Below are positions 23,620-35,358 of a stretch of 64,000 nucleotides of DNA, piece after piece (within the stretch, counting starts at the first letter, position 1; the number at the start of each line of letters is the position of its first letter). Location of the stretch: contig BSBN01000334.1 of assembly GCA_027924645.1 (NCBI GenBank), positions 2,480,001 to 2,544,000 of the forward strand, given 5' to 3'. The DNA is from Cunninghamia lanceolata (Eukaryota; Streptophyta; Pinopsida; Cupressales; Cupressaceae). The position numbers and the translations under genes are program-made. The notes beneath the pieces were generated by a model. The model was not told the origin of the DNA. It saw nothing but the letters and a program-made list of their open reading frames with translations, and did not search any database.

Positions 23620-24308
23620 TGTAGACACTAAAATTTGTCCATGTCTTGACCATCCCCTAGTCGACATGACCTTGTAATGTTTTTCCCTAGGACCTAGGTC
23701 AATCCAACTTAATCAGATTCCCAATTAATTAAAGAAATCCACTTTATGTAATTAATTCCTCTTGTCACATGTCCCACAATTCAAATTAAAATTTTGAATT
23801 ATTCTTTCACCTCTCACCTCATTCAAACAAGTGTCACATGCTACATATTCCACTTACCCCCTTAACATGTCAAACTAATTCAAATAAAATATTTGAATTA
23901 GATTCCCTTTATCCTCCATCACACACTTGTCGCATTGCTACAACCTCTTGGAGTGGGAAAATCTTAACCAATATTGACCGTCCATAGCATCCAAACCCTA
24001 ATCAATCTCATCTGTTGATTCAAATCAAGCCTTTTCTATAAAGGAAGGCTTTCACAAGTGATTTTCATCATATTGTGTCCTTACATGCCATTATGTTGCC
24101 AAAATTGTGAGCAACCAACATCCCTCAAAATCTACATGCCTATGCACGATTGAGAAGAGCCATGGAGGTCAATCAATACTAGTTTGAAGTTTGATTTGCA
24201 TTTTGTTTATGTTTTGCATTTTCAAGCTAGGCTGTGCTTCATGGTGCTTGATAGGGTTTAGTTAGTTTGTTGTTTTCAACTCTAAATCTAGTTTTTTTCC
24301 TATCTGCA
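23620..24308 (+). repeat. Element E 5' LTR
   Basis: TG..CA ends. It carries a TATA box (CTATAAAGG) at about 24037 and an inverted AATTCAAAT..ATTTTGAATT motif. It is matched over its length by 33084-33788; the right copy has a small insertion near 33580. Confidence 0.92.
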
Positions 24309-24330
24309 TTAGTGAACCTGACGTGAATGT
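24309..24330 (+). promoter_or_regulatory. Element E primer-binding site (degenerate candidate)
   Basis: TTAGTGAACCTGACGTGA follows the LTR directly. It has the layout of a tRNA-complementary site starting TGG (here TAG). The tRNA cannot be named with confidence. Confidence 0.4.
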
Positions 24331-24518
24331 GTGAAAAATTTGACATTTTCGGTGATTTCTAAAAAACATTTCTATAGGCGGCCTCCGGAGCTCAAACGGA
24401 CCTCACTATTGAGTTCAGGAGGTCTGAGAAACAAAAATTGACATAAAATACAATATATTTTGCTACCTGAAAAAAATTTGAATTTTTTTTAGTGTTAGAC
24501 CCTTTGTAGGGTCATACC

Positions 24519-24532
24519 GTACGGATCCGTAC
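24519..24532 (+). repeat. Perfect 14-bp palindrome in element E leader
   Basis: GTACGGATCCGTAC is its own reverse complement and lies about 210 bp inside the 5' LTR, in the untranslated leader. It is followed by a partial echo (GGGCCGTA). Retroviral leaders often carry such a palindrome as an RNA dimerisation loop; that role here is inference. Confidence 0.6.
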
Positions 24533-24539
24533 AGGGCCG

Positions 24540-26590
24540 TATAGCCTCTACGTAGGGGCTTTCATCAAAATTTCTAGTTTTCAATTGTTTTTTTCCTGAT
24601 CAATCATTCTTTGACTCTGGGGATGAGTCTGTATGTTGCAGGTCAATTCTTTTATATATTGCAGGAGTAAATCTTCATGGCAGGTTTAAAATTTTTTGTT
24701 GCTGGTTAACAAATTTTTTGTTGCAGGTCGATTCTGAGCAGCCACCACCCTCTAAACCCTAAGCACCGCTATAAATCCTAGACCCACCACCACCCTACCT
24801 TAAGATTCCTCCTGTCACCACCTTCTGGCCGCTCAGTCAACACTAATAGACCTTCTCTTCGTAGACCGTTGCTCCTTATTCCTCTGCCCTTTCTCCCTGG
24901 TCGACACTCTGCAACCACCTTCCACCCGCTCGAGATACCCTCTTTGCCACTGCAAATGTCAATCTCTACCTCGCTATGTCTCCATCGCCACCAGCCAAAA
25001 CTGACATCGCCACCGTTTAAAACCATCATCGCCACTCATAAATCGCCCTCTGCCATCGTTTACGTCTTAGTCCACCCATCCTGTAAGAGACTCTGATTCA
25101 TTTGGGTGTTGCTAGTTCAGCGACTTGGGAGTTGCCACTTCCCTATGTGTCTACGACTTTGGAGTTGGCATCGCTTGGTTGCCCTAACCACCCTATCTGC
25201 CTTGTCTTCTCGATGTCCATTACACTTTTTTTTATTTTTTGACCTTGTACAGCCCCTGGTCACATGGGTGACTAGGGGCCTTAAAGGCTCTAACTACCCA
25301 ATATAGACCACCAAACAACTGACTACATCATGTGACTGGGAGTACATCTAACCTCTAGCGGTCAACTTTTTAAACTGCCAGGACCGTGCATTTTTTTTTC
25401 CTCCTTGTGCCCTAATAGGGCCTTTTTTTCAAACTCACATAACTTTCACATATGGAGGCAAAATTTTGCAAACAAGGACTCATCGAAAAGAAGATTCAGA
25501 GAGCTTCATAGTGGAGAAGAAATTTTCAGGTGATTGTATCATTTTGATGCCTCTTTTTTTAGTCAAAATCAAACCTTCTTTCAAACTTCAACTGCTCATA
25601 ACTTTTGCAATTTTGATCAAATTTTCACGATTTTTTTAAAAAAATTGCTTAGAATTTCATCTAGAATCTTCTGATGCCATTTATTTTTCTATCACTATTC
25701 ATCTATAGTAGATTTTTATCAGATTGCTTATTTTTGCATAATGGTCTCCTATGCACTTTTACTTGTTCCATTTTTGTTCTGGTGACTTGCAGGTGATTAT
25801 ACAAGGCTGGGACACCATTTTGATCAGTCACACAATAGCTTGGATAGTGAACTAATTAGGTACCTTCACTCTAAGCTTTCATATCTCTCAATCTTGCTTG
25901 ACTCACATTTTGATTTGGGCATAAAACAAACATTTGTCTTCATCACACATCAATTTTGGACTAAAACAAACCTATGTTTTCCTATACATTTGGATTTTGG
26001 GCTTAAAATGAAGATGTTTTTGAATTGTTTTCCACACATCTATTTTTGAAAGGTCAATGAACATGTGCGAGTGTGAGTAATTTCATATGTGTATGCTCTC
26101 CCCTTGCGACTTAGTGCGAGCCTGGGGATCAAAAACATGTTAACTTGTCTTTCTTTTGTTTGAGCCTTTAGAGTGGGCCTACTCTTGAGACACATATGAA
26201 AGGAGAACTCACTTGTAACCCCAAGCAGGACTTTTGTCCAGCCTACTATATAAATTGAGGATAAGGCGAAAGCCAAGTCTAACCGGTATGAGCGCTCACC
26301 ATACAGTGCTAGCTCAAAAGGAGGCGTACCTTTGTGTATATTAAACTCCTAGTAGGGTTAGTTAGAGCCTTAAGTGTCTTGTTAGATGCTCGTGAGGTGC
26401 CAGTCCCCTGAATATTCACTAGAATGTCTTTGTTTAGTGGCCAAAAGCCCTCTTTATCCTCATTCCAGCCTAGGGTTGTGCTTGTTTACAAGTGTTTTCA
26501 AAACTTAATCAAAAGACACCAAAACAAAACCCACTAATGTGATTGCTAAGTGTCTGTTATGATTGATGTGTGTGCTTGCCTACTCATCAC
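24540..26590 (+). other. Element E untranslated leader
   Basis: About 2 kb without a credible reading frame. Several short frames around 24780-25310 occur on both strands in a locally GC-richer stretch with CCACC/CACC clusters, and look like chance openings. There is no RNA gene. Confidence 0.5.
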
Positions 26591-27290
26591 CCTTGACATT
26601 CTTTCCACACATTCATCCCAAGTCATCATACCTTGATCACATTCATTTCATATCCTTATCATTCAACCTTCACATCCAAATCACCCCCCTAAGCCAATCA
26701 ATTTCATACTAATCATTCCACTTCAACATAATCATTATCCTAATCACATATCCTAATCATCATCCTTGTCACCCCGCATATCCTTATCACTATCCTAATT
26801 ATTATCTTAATCCTTCCAAATCATCTAACAACATCATTACACTTTATCATCCTCATTCCAAGTCACTTCCATTTCACCTTAATTCATCTAGTCATTATCC
26901 TTGTCATTCCTCGAACATCCTAATCATCCCATTCATCATCATTCAACCACATTATTAATCCCAGTATCCTTACACATCATCCCAATCCATTATATCGTAA
27001 TCATATCCAAGTCATCCTAATTCAATCCTAATCATTCCTTGTCACCTTCTTCATTATCCAATCAACATTATCCTAATCATCTTCATTCTAGTCCAATTAA
27101 TTTCAATCCTTATCATTCTACATCATATCCCAATCATCATAGTCATCATCCATTCATTTCAAGTCAATTTCATTCTAATTCTATCTTCATCATTTATAAA
27201 TTTTCTCCTAATCATTCCTAATCATCGAATCACTTCATTTCACATCATTCCACATCAACCTAGCCCTAATCATAAACAAGCCCAATCAAA
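26590..27290 (+). repeat. CATCC/ATC-rich low-complexity tract in element E
   Basis: Irregular pyrimidine-rich repetition of words such as CATCC, ATCAT, CCTAATC and TCATTCCA. No fixed unit or spacer pattern. Similar stretches recur at about 30940-31240 and 31960-32520 within the same element. Confidence 0.75.
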
Positions 27291-27293
27291 ATC

Positions 27294-29279
27294 ATGGTCC
27301 AAGGGGTCTACCCTTCTAGTTCAAACAATGAGACAAAACCTAAGCCCAAAATTAGAATCCAAGTAGGCCATCTCCCTAATCCCAATAATAAGAGTCTTGT
27401 AAATAACATATCATACCTTGAGGGACAAGATGACATGCCAAGACTTAGACACATGTGTGACACCATGCCGACATTTGAAAACAAGGTCCTAGCACCTCAA
27501 CTCCAAAAGCTCATCCAATCACTTCTCTAAATACCCCAACCTTTCGACCAACAAACCATAAAACACTTACAAGATACCCTTCAACCATTTCAACAAAGTC
27601 AATCACCTCACATACAACTCCTAGTCCAAATCCAGCACATCTTAGCCACACACCAATCCCAAATTAAACAAACACAGCTTCAAATTCCACATCAATCTTC
27701 ATACCAACCTAATCCATCCATAGGATGAGTCAATGCCACATCATCCAATCCAACTTCCCTCCATGTGAACAACCATTCACATCCATCCACATCACAACAA
27801 GCACATGTGAGAATAAGTCAACCTTTGCAACAAGGTTAGATGCCTTTGGGTCCTTATTCCACCATTGACACGGTGAACACCAATCTAGGTCATGCACCTT
27901 ATAAGTATCTCATACCATTATCCAATCTAAAGCTTACCCAAAAGCCACCATGTCCTAGTCCTAATCCATTGGTCCCTACACTTTCCAACCCATTAAGCAC
28001 TTCATTGCCTCTACCATCCTCTAATCCACTTACCAATACATCAACTCCATGCCCTAAGTTCAAACGTTTCAAAAGTAAACTTGTGGAGTAACCAAAATCT
28101 ACCCCTCCACCTACTAAGGATGTGATCCAAGGGCTACAAACAAGGAAACAATTGTCACCATGTCATCCAACACATATGCTTGAACATACAATAGAGTCCT
28201 CAAACATCATGCCAAGTCCTTCAATTCATTCATCTGATTCACAACCCCTTGAGCCAATTCAAGAGTCTCCTCCCATGAGTCCATGTCAACCTCCATCATG
28301 CCGTCATGTGGTTGACCATCTAGAACATGTCAAACCTATTGAAGAGTCATCCACATCCACTTCCATACCAAGTCAAGAGGTATGTCAAGAGCACAATTAT
28401 AAGCATGAAGAAACATCAAACCCTCACTCTAGTCAAGATCAAATCCCTTTAATTCAACCCATTCATAACATTTATCTTTTCTATGATCAAGACATTATTC
28501 ATGAGGGAGAACCTATCCATGAGCCACTTGTTCCTATCCTTCACCCCACAACCATTCATGAGCAAGACACCCAAGATCTACATGCTCCATCTAATCAAAG
28601 TCTTGTTGACCTACTTGAGCATTCACCCCATTTCATGGCCTTCTTACAAAGTGAAGAAACTCCACCAATCCATAATCCAACCACTGTCACTTGTCATGAT
28701 GAAACATGTGCCTCCCAAGAAAACATAGAAGATCAAACATCTAACTTGGATCCTAATGAACATAATAAAGATCCTAATGATCCTTCCACATCATCCATCA
28801 TCAACTCCATTTCAAATCCACCATCATATCCTCTTGGTCTATCCACTTTCATACATGAATGTTCCTCCCTAGGAACACAACAACCTTTGTCCACTTTTCC
28901 TTCTCCATCAAATAATCAACTTAAGTATAGTGACCAAACTGTACCTAGTCCTTTAGTCCATCGGATACTCCAAAACATGAATTATCAGGGAAAAGGCTTA
29001 GGCCTTCATGAACAAGGAATTTTGGAGCCTGTACATGTCAAAGTCCCACCTCCACACTCATATAGCCTTGGCTACACACCCCAAGGTCAACAATTTAAAG
29101 ATGTTACTTCATCCACTCATCCTAAGTCCACCACTTCCCATAACAAATTACATCATATTCCTAAGACATATGTTGCCATTCCGCCTCCCTCATCCTACAA
29201 AAGTCAAAAGCATGTGACCATACACTTGCCACCATCCAATTTGCCTCCACTTCTTCCAAGTCCTAATTTCCCTTCATGA
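27294..29279 (+). pseudogene. Element E main ORF: Pro/Ser/His-rich protein with a G-patch-like motif, decayed
   Basis: One frame runs 27294-29279 (about 660 codons) with stops at about 27528, 27726, 27837 and 28089. The last 385 codons (28122-29279) are intact. The N-terminal part has a Lys/Pro-rich stretch and a short helical segment (FENKVLAPQLQKLIQSLL). The middle is low-complexity Pro/Ser/Thr/His. Near residues 280-310 of the intact part is a G-patch-like motif (ILQNMNYQGKGLGLHEQG, then ILEPV), in which the usual MG is MN. G-patch domains bind RNA or activate DEAH helicases, and occur at the C-terminus of betaretroviral protease. No protease DTG is visible here. Confidence 0.6.
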
Positions 29280-29854
29280 ATACCCTTACATTCCTCGTCA
29301 TGACCAACAAATGTACACATTGTCCAAACATAAAGCTTCCACTCATTCCACCTACCACATGGGATTCAAAAGTAAACACTTGGATGCCTCATGCCAAAAA
29401 GATAAAAATCCTAAGGGAATCAATCCAAAAATTTAAAGCAAGGTACATTAAAAAATCCATCCAAGACCATACCTCCAAAACAAAAGTCCAAAAACAAAAT
29501 GGTATGGTCCCTAAACAAAAATCAATCAAGTCAAATGAGGCATCCACATCACAAAAATCCCAACCCTCTTCCATCCATTTCATTCAAAAATATCAAATTC
29601 CTCCACCCCACATGAAAAGTAAAAGTCATCCAAAGATTAAGTCCATGTGGGTACCTAAAGTCCTACATTATCCATCTCCTAAACAAACATCACCATTGCT
29701 TCCTACACCTCCATCCAATCACAAGCTTCCATGTTTGACATGGTGTGTGCAACCATTGGTCATGATTCCTTTCCATACCTCCATCACCCCATCATTCATT
29801 CATTTTCCTACATATTACAGACCTCATCTCCCTATGGTCCATGCTTTTGCATAA
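29276..29854 (+). pseudogene. Element E second ORF, Lys/Pro-rich, 192 codons
   Basis: Its ATG overlaps the stop of the preceding ORF in an ATGA arrangement (29276-29279), a -1 offset. This could be coupled translation or a frameshift in one longer frame. The product is basic and low-complexity (Lys, Ser, Pro, His) with KSKSHPKIKSMWVPK as its only distinctive stretch. WVPK-type tails are common in plant retroelement polyproteins but do not identify it. Function unknown. Confidence 0.45.
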
Positions 29855-32800
29855 ATATTTCATCCACATAAACATTACATAAGCCCCAAATAATCCACAT
29901 CATAATCCACTTTAGTTCCCCACATTTAATCCACATCATAATCTACTATCATTCTATCTACCTTATCCATCTCACTTTCATGCCATCACTTACCAACATC
30001 GATGAGCATAACGGTATTTGACATGGTCAATGCGACATACCTTTAGGACTATCACCTTCATGGCACTAGACTCCTGAGTCCTTCTTGTCCATATCCCCTT
30101 ATCTAATTCAAAAAATCCAAAAAGTTGATCTTCTATGCCACTTACACTTAGGGGCACATTGTCTCATCTTATCATACCTATCATTTTCCATCCTATCATA
30201 CCTTACCATTTCTCATATTATCATGCTTTTTCCATCCATTCATATACATATACCTATCATGTCGAATCCATGCATCATCCCTACTTCCTTTTAATCTTGA
30301 TAAAGATTGGGGGCACAATGTTGACAAATGTTTTGGGTATCTCTTGACATACCTTATTCCTCCAAACCAAGAAAATCCTTCACAATCCTATCATCATCCC
30401 ATCATCCTAAGATTTGTCATGAAAAATCCTAAGTGTTCCACCTTGAATGGAGCATGTTATTCTTATGCGACATAGCCTTTGGAGTTCACATCCTTGCCCT
30501 CTTATGCATACATTCATCCATTCGCTATTGCTTATCTGTTTATCCATTCACCCAATCCCATTCGTATCCTTGTACCTAGACTTGGTTTCCCCTTGTCATT
30601 GATATCTAGCAAAAAGGCTACAAAAATTGTAATCCAATGTCATTCCTCAAAATAGTTCAAAATACAAAAATTCAAATATTCCCAAAAATACAAAAAAATC
30701 ATAACATTCCAAAAACACAAAAAAATCAAAACATGTCAAAAAAAATCAAAATATCTTCAAAAACCCAAAAAAATTGAAACATTCCAAAAACCCCAAAAAA
30801 TCAAAATATCCTCAAAATCCAAAAATCTTCAAAATAAAAAAAAAAATCCAAATATCTTAAAAAAAACCAAAAACATTGAATATCATCACAAACCACTAAA
30901 AAAAAATCAAATATCCTAAAATCCAAGCAATAAACTCTATCCAATTCATCCATTCCACTCTCGAGTCACATCATTCAATCCATCCAATCAAATTCAATAA
31001 TTCCACATCAATCCCATTCAAATCCAATCAATTTCATCTTACCATTCCACATTATCCTAATCATATCTCCTAACCACATCATTCAATCATCATCTTAATC
31101 ATCCTAGTCACTACACATAATCATCTTCATTCCTAATCCAATCAACTTCTTCCTAATTCAACCAAATCATCTTCATCTCATCACTACACATCATCATCTT
31201 CATTTCAATCTAATCCATTTCATCCTAATCATTTCCAATCACAATACACCACACCCGTAGGGAAACCTTGGAGTATCTACTCTCCCTATCAAATTTGATT
31301 GCAACTGTGTCAACGCATATCTAATTTCTTTCCACTACATATTAAATTTCACCCACTACATAGTCAATTTCATTCCACTACACATTCAATTTCATTTGGC
31401 CCTTTGACATGTATAGAGGACCCTAAACATTAGTCTTCCTAAGGTTGAAACATAGGGAGAAATTGTCGAAGCTTGACTGTATCACAAGTACAAATCTGTG
31501 GACCAAGAGACCTTGACATCTTTTTCAAATCAATGATAACTTGGGATTAATACTCCAAGCCTAGTTTAAGTCCATCCTTCCAAGTGAATTCTAAAATTCA
31601 TGGGTTTACTTTCATCAATCATTTATTCCACTTGGGCTTAATACTCCATGGCTAGTTTAAGTCCATCCTGACAAGTGAATTCTAAAACTCATGGGTTCAC
31701 TCTAATCAATCTTTTCTCTCACACCTCAAGGTCTCGATAAATCCAATTTGTGCTTTGAAAGGTCATTAGTAGATGAGAGTACCCTTTTGGAGATAGACTT
31801 TTTGAAGACTAATATCATTAACCTCTATCATAGTCTGGGCCTCATCACCTTGCATTGACATCTCCATGGCATCCCACACTTCACAAGTCTTGTAGAGACA
31901 GGGTTGCAAAAAAAAATGAAGAGACCAGGGAGTAGATCCTCTTAGTCATCCCTCATATACACAACATTCTAAACATTCATATCATCACATCAATCCAATC
32001 CATATCATCCCATCAATAAAACATAATCAGAACTACATCTCATCTCCATCATTGCGTGCCTTGATCCCATGGATATAGGGTATGGACGTAGTCTAGACTA
32101 CGAAGGAAGTGCCCAGATTTAGGCACATACGGTATTCCTCTTTTTTTTCTCTTTCATCATCTTCTTCTATCATCTATCTTCATCATTTTTTTCCAATCAA
32201 TCATCTAATCACAACATTCGAATCAATTTGCTTCAATCAATTCCTCCAATCAATCAACTCATCAATTCACTTCTTCCAATCAAATCACATCATCATCAAT
32301 CCTTCAAATTACTTCTTCTAATCAACTCCATCATTTCATCATTCAAATTAATTCAATCACCTCTTCCAAATCATTCTTCTTCAATTCATTCAAACAATGA
32401 TCCAAATGTAAGCCATTATCAATCTATACCAATCAAATCAATCAAACAAGTGTCAAGTTATCCAATTGCATCAATGGTCTTGATCCTAATCTTGACGTAA
32501 ACCAAATCAATCAATCATCAATCGAAACCTGGTGTTGTTCGTATGACCAACAACACTACTATCAATCAATCATCAGTATCATCAATCACTTAATCAATCA
32601 TTGGTTTATAGCTTGACAGTGGCAATACCTTGTTTGTTTTTGAATTATTTGTGCATGCTTGCTTGCTTGCTTGTGTGCGTTATCATTTTCAACTTGCATT
32701 TGTGTCAAATCCAAATCTGACCCAGCTAATATTCATATCTTGTATCTAGACAAGGTTGTATTACACTAGGGCACGAGACACATCATCACCTTGGTCCTTA

Positions 32801-33070
32801 TACCTTGGTGCATTACGTCTAGTGCTAAATCAAAGACCATGGTTGCTCACCTTCATTGTAGCATAACACATCCTTCACTTCTTCTATCCATTCCCTTTAT
32901 CCTTCTCCCTTAACCAATTCATTTTCATTTCGAGAGCTTACCCGTATTTGTCCAATCCGCCTATCCTCTTGAGGGGGCATCATCACCCTATATTTTTCCT
33001 CTATCCATACCTTAGCTTCTTTGAAATGATGTTACTCGACATAGATCTTATCATCTTGAACATCATCTCA
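29855..33070 (+). other. Element E 3' non-coding region
   Basis: There is no credible gene. It includes an A-rich tract with repeated CAAAATATC/CCAAAAA words (about 30650-30910), further ATC-rich stretches, and two diverged copies of a 60-70 bp phrase around CCAAGTGAATTCTAAAA (about 31560-31710). Confidence 0.5.
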
Positions 33071-33083
33071 AAGAGGGGCAAAA
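33071..33083 (+). promoter_or_regulatory. Element E polypurine tract
   Basis: AAAGAGGGGCAAAA lies directly before the 3' LTR start TGTAGACA, the position of the plus-strand primer. It confirms orientation. Confidence 0.8.
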
Positions 33084-33788
33084 TGTAGACACTAAAATTT
33101 GTCCATGTCTTGACCATCCCCAAGTCAACATGACCTTGTAATGTTTTGCCCTAAGACCTAGGTCATTCCAACTTAATCACATTCCCAATTAATTAAATAA
33201 ATCCACTTTATTTAATTAATTCCCTTTATCACATGTCCCACATAATTCAAATTAAAAATTTGAATTATTCTCTCACCTCTCACCTCATTCAAACAAATGT
33301 CATATGCTACATATTCGACTTACCCCCTTCACATGTCAAACTAATTCAATAAAATATTTGAATTAGATTCCCTTTATCCTCCATCGTACACTTGTCACAT
33401 TGCTACAACCTCTTGTAGTGGGAAAACCGTAACCAATCTTGATCGTCCATAGCATCCAAACCCTAATCAATCTCATCCGTTGATTCAAATCAAGCCTTTT
33501 CTATAAAGGAAGGCTTTCACAAGTCATTTTCATCATATTGTGTCCTTACATACCGTTATTCTGCCAAAATTGTGAGAAACCAACAGCCCTTCACAATCAA
33601 CCCTTCAAAATCTACATGCCTATGCATGATTGAGAAGAGCCATGGAGGTCAATAAATACTAGTTTGAAGTTTGATTTGCATTTTGTTTATGTTTTGCATT
33701 TTCAAGCTAGGTTGTGCTTCATGGTGCTTGATAGGGTTTAGTTAGTTTATTGTTTTCAACTCTAAATCTAATTTTTTCCCTATCGACA
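33084..33788 (+). repeat. Element E 3' LTR
   Basis: Second copy of 23620-24308, ending TATCGACA, followed by CAATA (target duplication) and the resumption of element D's LTR. The TATA box is at about 33502. Confidence 0.92.
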
Positions 33789-35344
33789 CAATATACATGT
33801 ATATATCTATTAACTTGGTGCAGCCATTCAATATAAGAGGGGATGAGATTCAATGAGTGGTTGCAGTGATGGACATGGAATGTGTTGAGTTCTAAATATC
33901 TAAGTGTGCACAATATGATCAAGAGGCCAGAATTATGAAGGGCACATCAAGTAAAGGAGAAGCATAATGATGAAATCATGGTGGCCAATGCAAGTCCAAG
34001 TGCAGCCTCCGATAAGATATAGAAACTCTAAGTATCCACATAGCTCAAAATTTAATACACAGGAATTGTCAAATGCAAAACAGATCAACAACTCACATTC
34101 CAGAAAGAAGGTTCATTCAGGAAGAAAGTGGAGGCTCCCACATGTCATCACATTGAGCATTTAAGAAGCTCCTAGGAAAGTCTTTCCTCAAAGAAGTGCT
34201 TGTCTGATGCATGGAGGCTGGGAGAGGCAGATAAATGTTTCTGTGTCATTTTATAAAAACTCATAAAATGTTAGTGAGATCTGTGAGTACTAGGAAATAC
34301 AAGCTGAGTCATTGATTCTCAATGGTGGACCACTCCATAATGATGGGAGATTGATTAAAATAAAAGAATCTTATTTGGGTTTAAGTTCACGGGAAGGGTA
34401 AACTAATATGTAATTAAATTAGATAGGCTGAGTCATATGCACGCAAGATCCATGGAAAGTGAATCTTTATTATAAAAGACTCTTATTTGACTCCCACAGT
34501 GAAAAGGAAACATGCAACCCTAAAAGAATAAAGTGACACTTTATTCATTTTCACAAGAAGCTGCTAGAAGCAATGACAAATGAGCGGGAGATTTATTTTT
34601 GGCAAAGGGAAGCTATGGCTATGGAGAGAAAAATAGAAAGAGCCAGTTCTCATGTAATTAATAGCTAGTTGTAGTTACCAGAGTCAGAATCAGTGCTGAA
34701 TTTTGTGGGTTTCAGTTGTAGATTTTTATGGGTAGTTGCAAGATATTTTTCTTTGGATTTTTGACTTATTAATCCATAGAGATCTACATCAGATATAGAC
34801 AGTTCTACATGTAGAGATCAGAGATTTTTAGCAGTAGAAAAGATATTTTCTTTTGCCCCAATAGTTTCCTCTCAATGAGGGATTTGAATGTAATATTCTG
34901 TGCAAATTATATTGCATCTGTATTTTGTTCTCCTATCAAACAATGAAGAGAGATGGTGTTTTTGTGCAGATCTAAGTCTATTTTTTATTTTTTCTTCTTA
35001 TTTTATGTTTCTAGGCCTCTGATAAATCTGATTTATAAACTAGGTTATTGATCATGCATTCTGCTCTTTGGTTTTCCAGTTAATCTATTAGGGTTTAATC
35101 ATTGTGCTACTGGTTAGGTTATAAATCCAATGCATTGCCATAGGATTAGGCTTTTCATTCTGTAATCTTGCTTCTTCTTCCCTTTCTAAAACACCCATAA
35201 AAAGGAAGAGCCAGCTTCTTTAAAATCTTGAGGTTACTTCAAGGATCAATCACACATTCTTGAAGTTTCCCATGATGGTGATGGATTAAACCCACAAATT
35301 TACACATCAACACACACTACCACCCAAGAATCAAAACTAGACAG

Positions 35345-35358
35345 AATTTGATACCAAA
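35345..35358 (-). promoter_or_regulatory. Element B primer-binding site
   Basis: On the minus strand TTTGGTATCAAA abuts the LTR. It keeps the TGGTATCA core of the initiator Met tRNA site, better preserved at its start than in element A. Confidence 0.75.

Larger units (their letters stand above)
23620..33788 (+). mobile_element. Element E: non-autonomous LTR element with a G-patch-like ORF, 10.2 kb
   Basis: LTRs of 689 and 705 bp begin TGTAGACA and end TATCTGCA or TATCGACA. CAATA (23615-23619 and 33789-33793) is the target duplication. A purine tract AAAGAGGGGCAAAA directly precedes the 3' LTR. The interior (8.8 kb) has no gag capsid, protease, RT, RNase H or integrase motif. It holds a palindromic leader, long CATCC/ATC-rich low-complexity stretches and one decayed protein-coding region (27294-29854). 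LTR divergence by eye is about 5-7%, less than that of D, which it interrupts. Confidence 0.88.
15619..35312 (+). mobile_element. Element D: gag-only gypsy-type element with very long LTRs, interrupted by element E
   Basis: CACAC flanks both ends (15614-15618 and 35313-35317), and the bases outside rejoin element B exactly as in element A (CTTCACACTACCACCC versus CTTCAACACTACCACCC). The terminal repeats begin TATTGA and end TTAATA (left) or TCAACA (right), derived from TGTTGA..TCAACA. Without element E it is about 9.5 kb: a 3682-bp left LTR, 2.3 kb of interior with gag but no pol, and a right LTR missing its first 167 bp. It may be a gag-only non-autonomous element or a deletion derivative. 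Confidence 0.85.
21626..35312 (+). repeat. Element D right LTR, split by element E
   Basis: The two halves are 21626-23619 and 33794-35312. Homology to the left LTR begins abruptly at CATATGATAG, and the first 167 bp of the left copy have no counterpart here. No polypurine tract precedes it. This is consistent with a deletion that ran from the interior into the LTR. The right end TCAACA at 35312 is the better-preserved terminus. Confidence 0.85.

Noticed and set aside
24778..25306. Overlapping frames on both strands in a GC-richer part of element E's leader
   Set aside because: Openness on both strands follows from local composition; there is no motif and no continuation in neighbouring frames.
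26590..27290. CATCC-rich repetition as a satellite, telomere-like array or CRISPR-like array
   Set aside because: There is no fixed unit length, no regular spacers and no telomeric heptamer; it is irregular low-complexity sequence inside element E.
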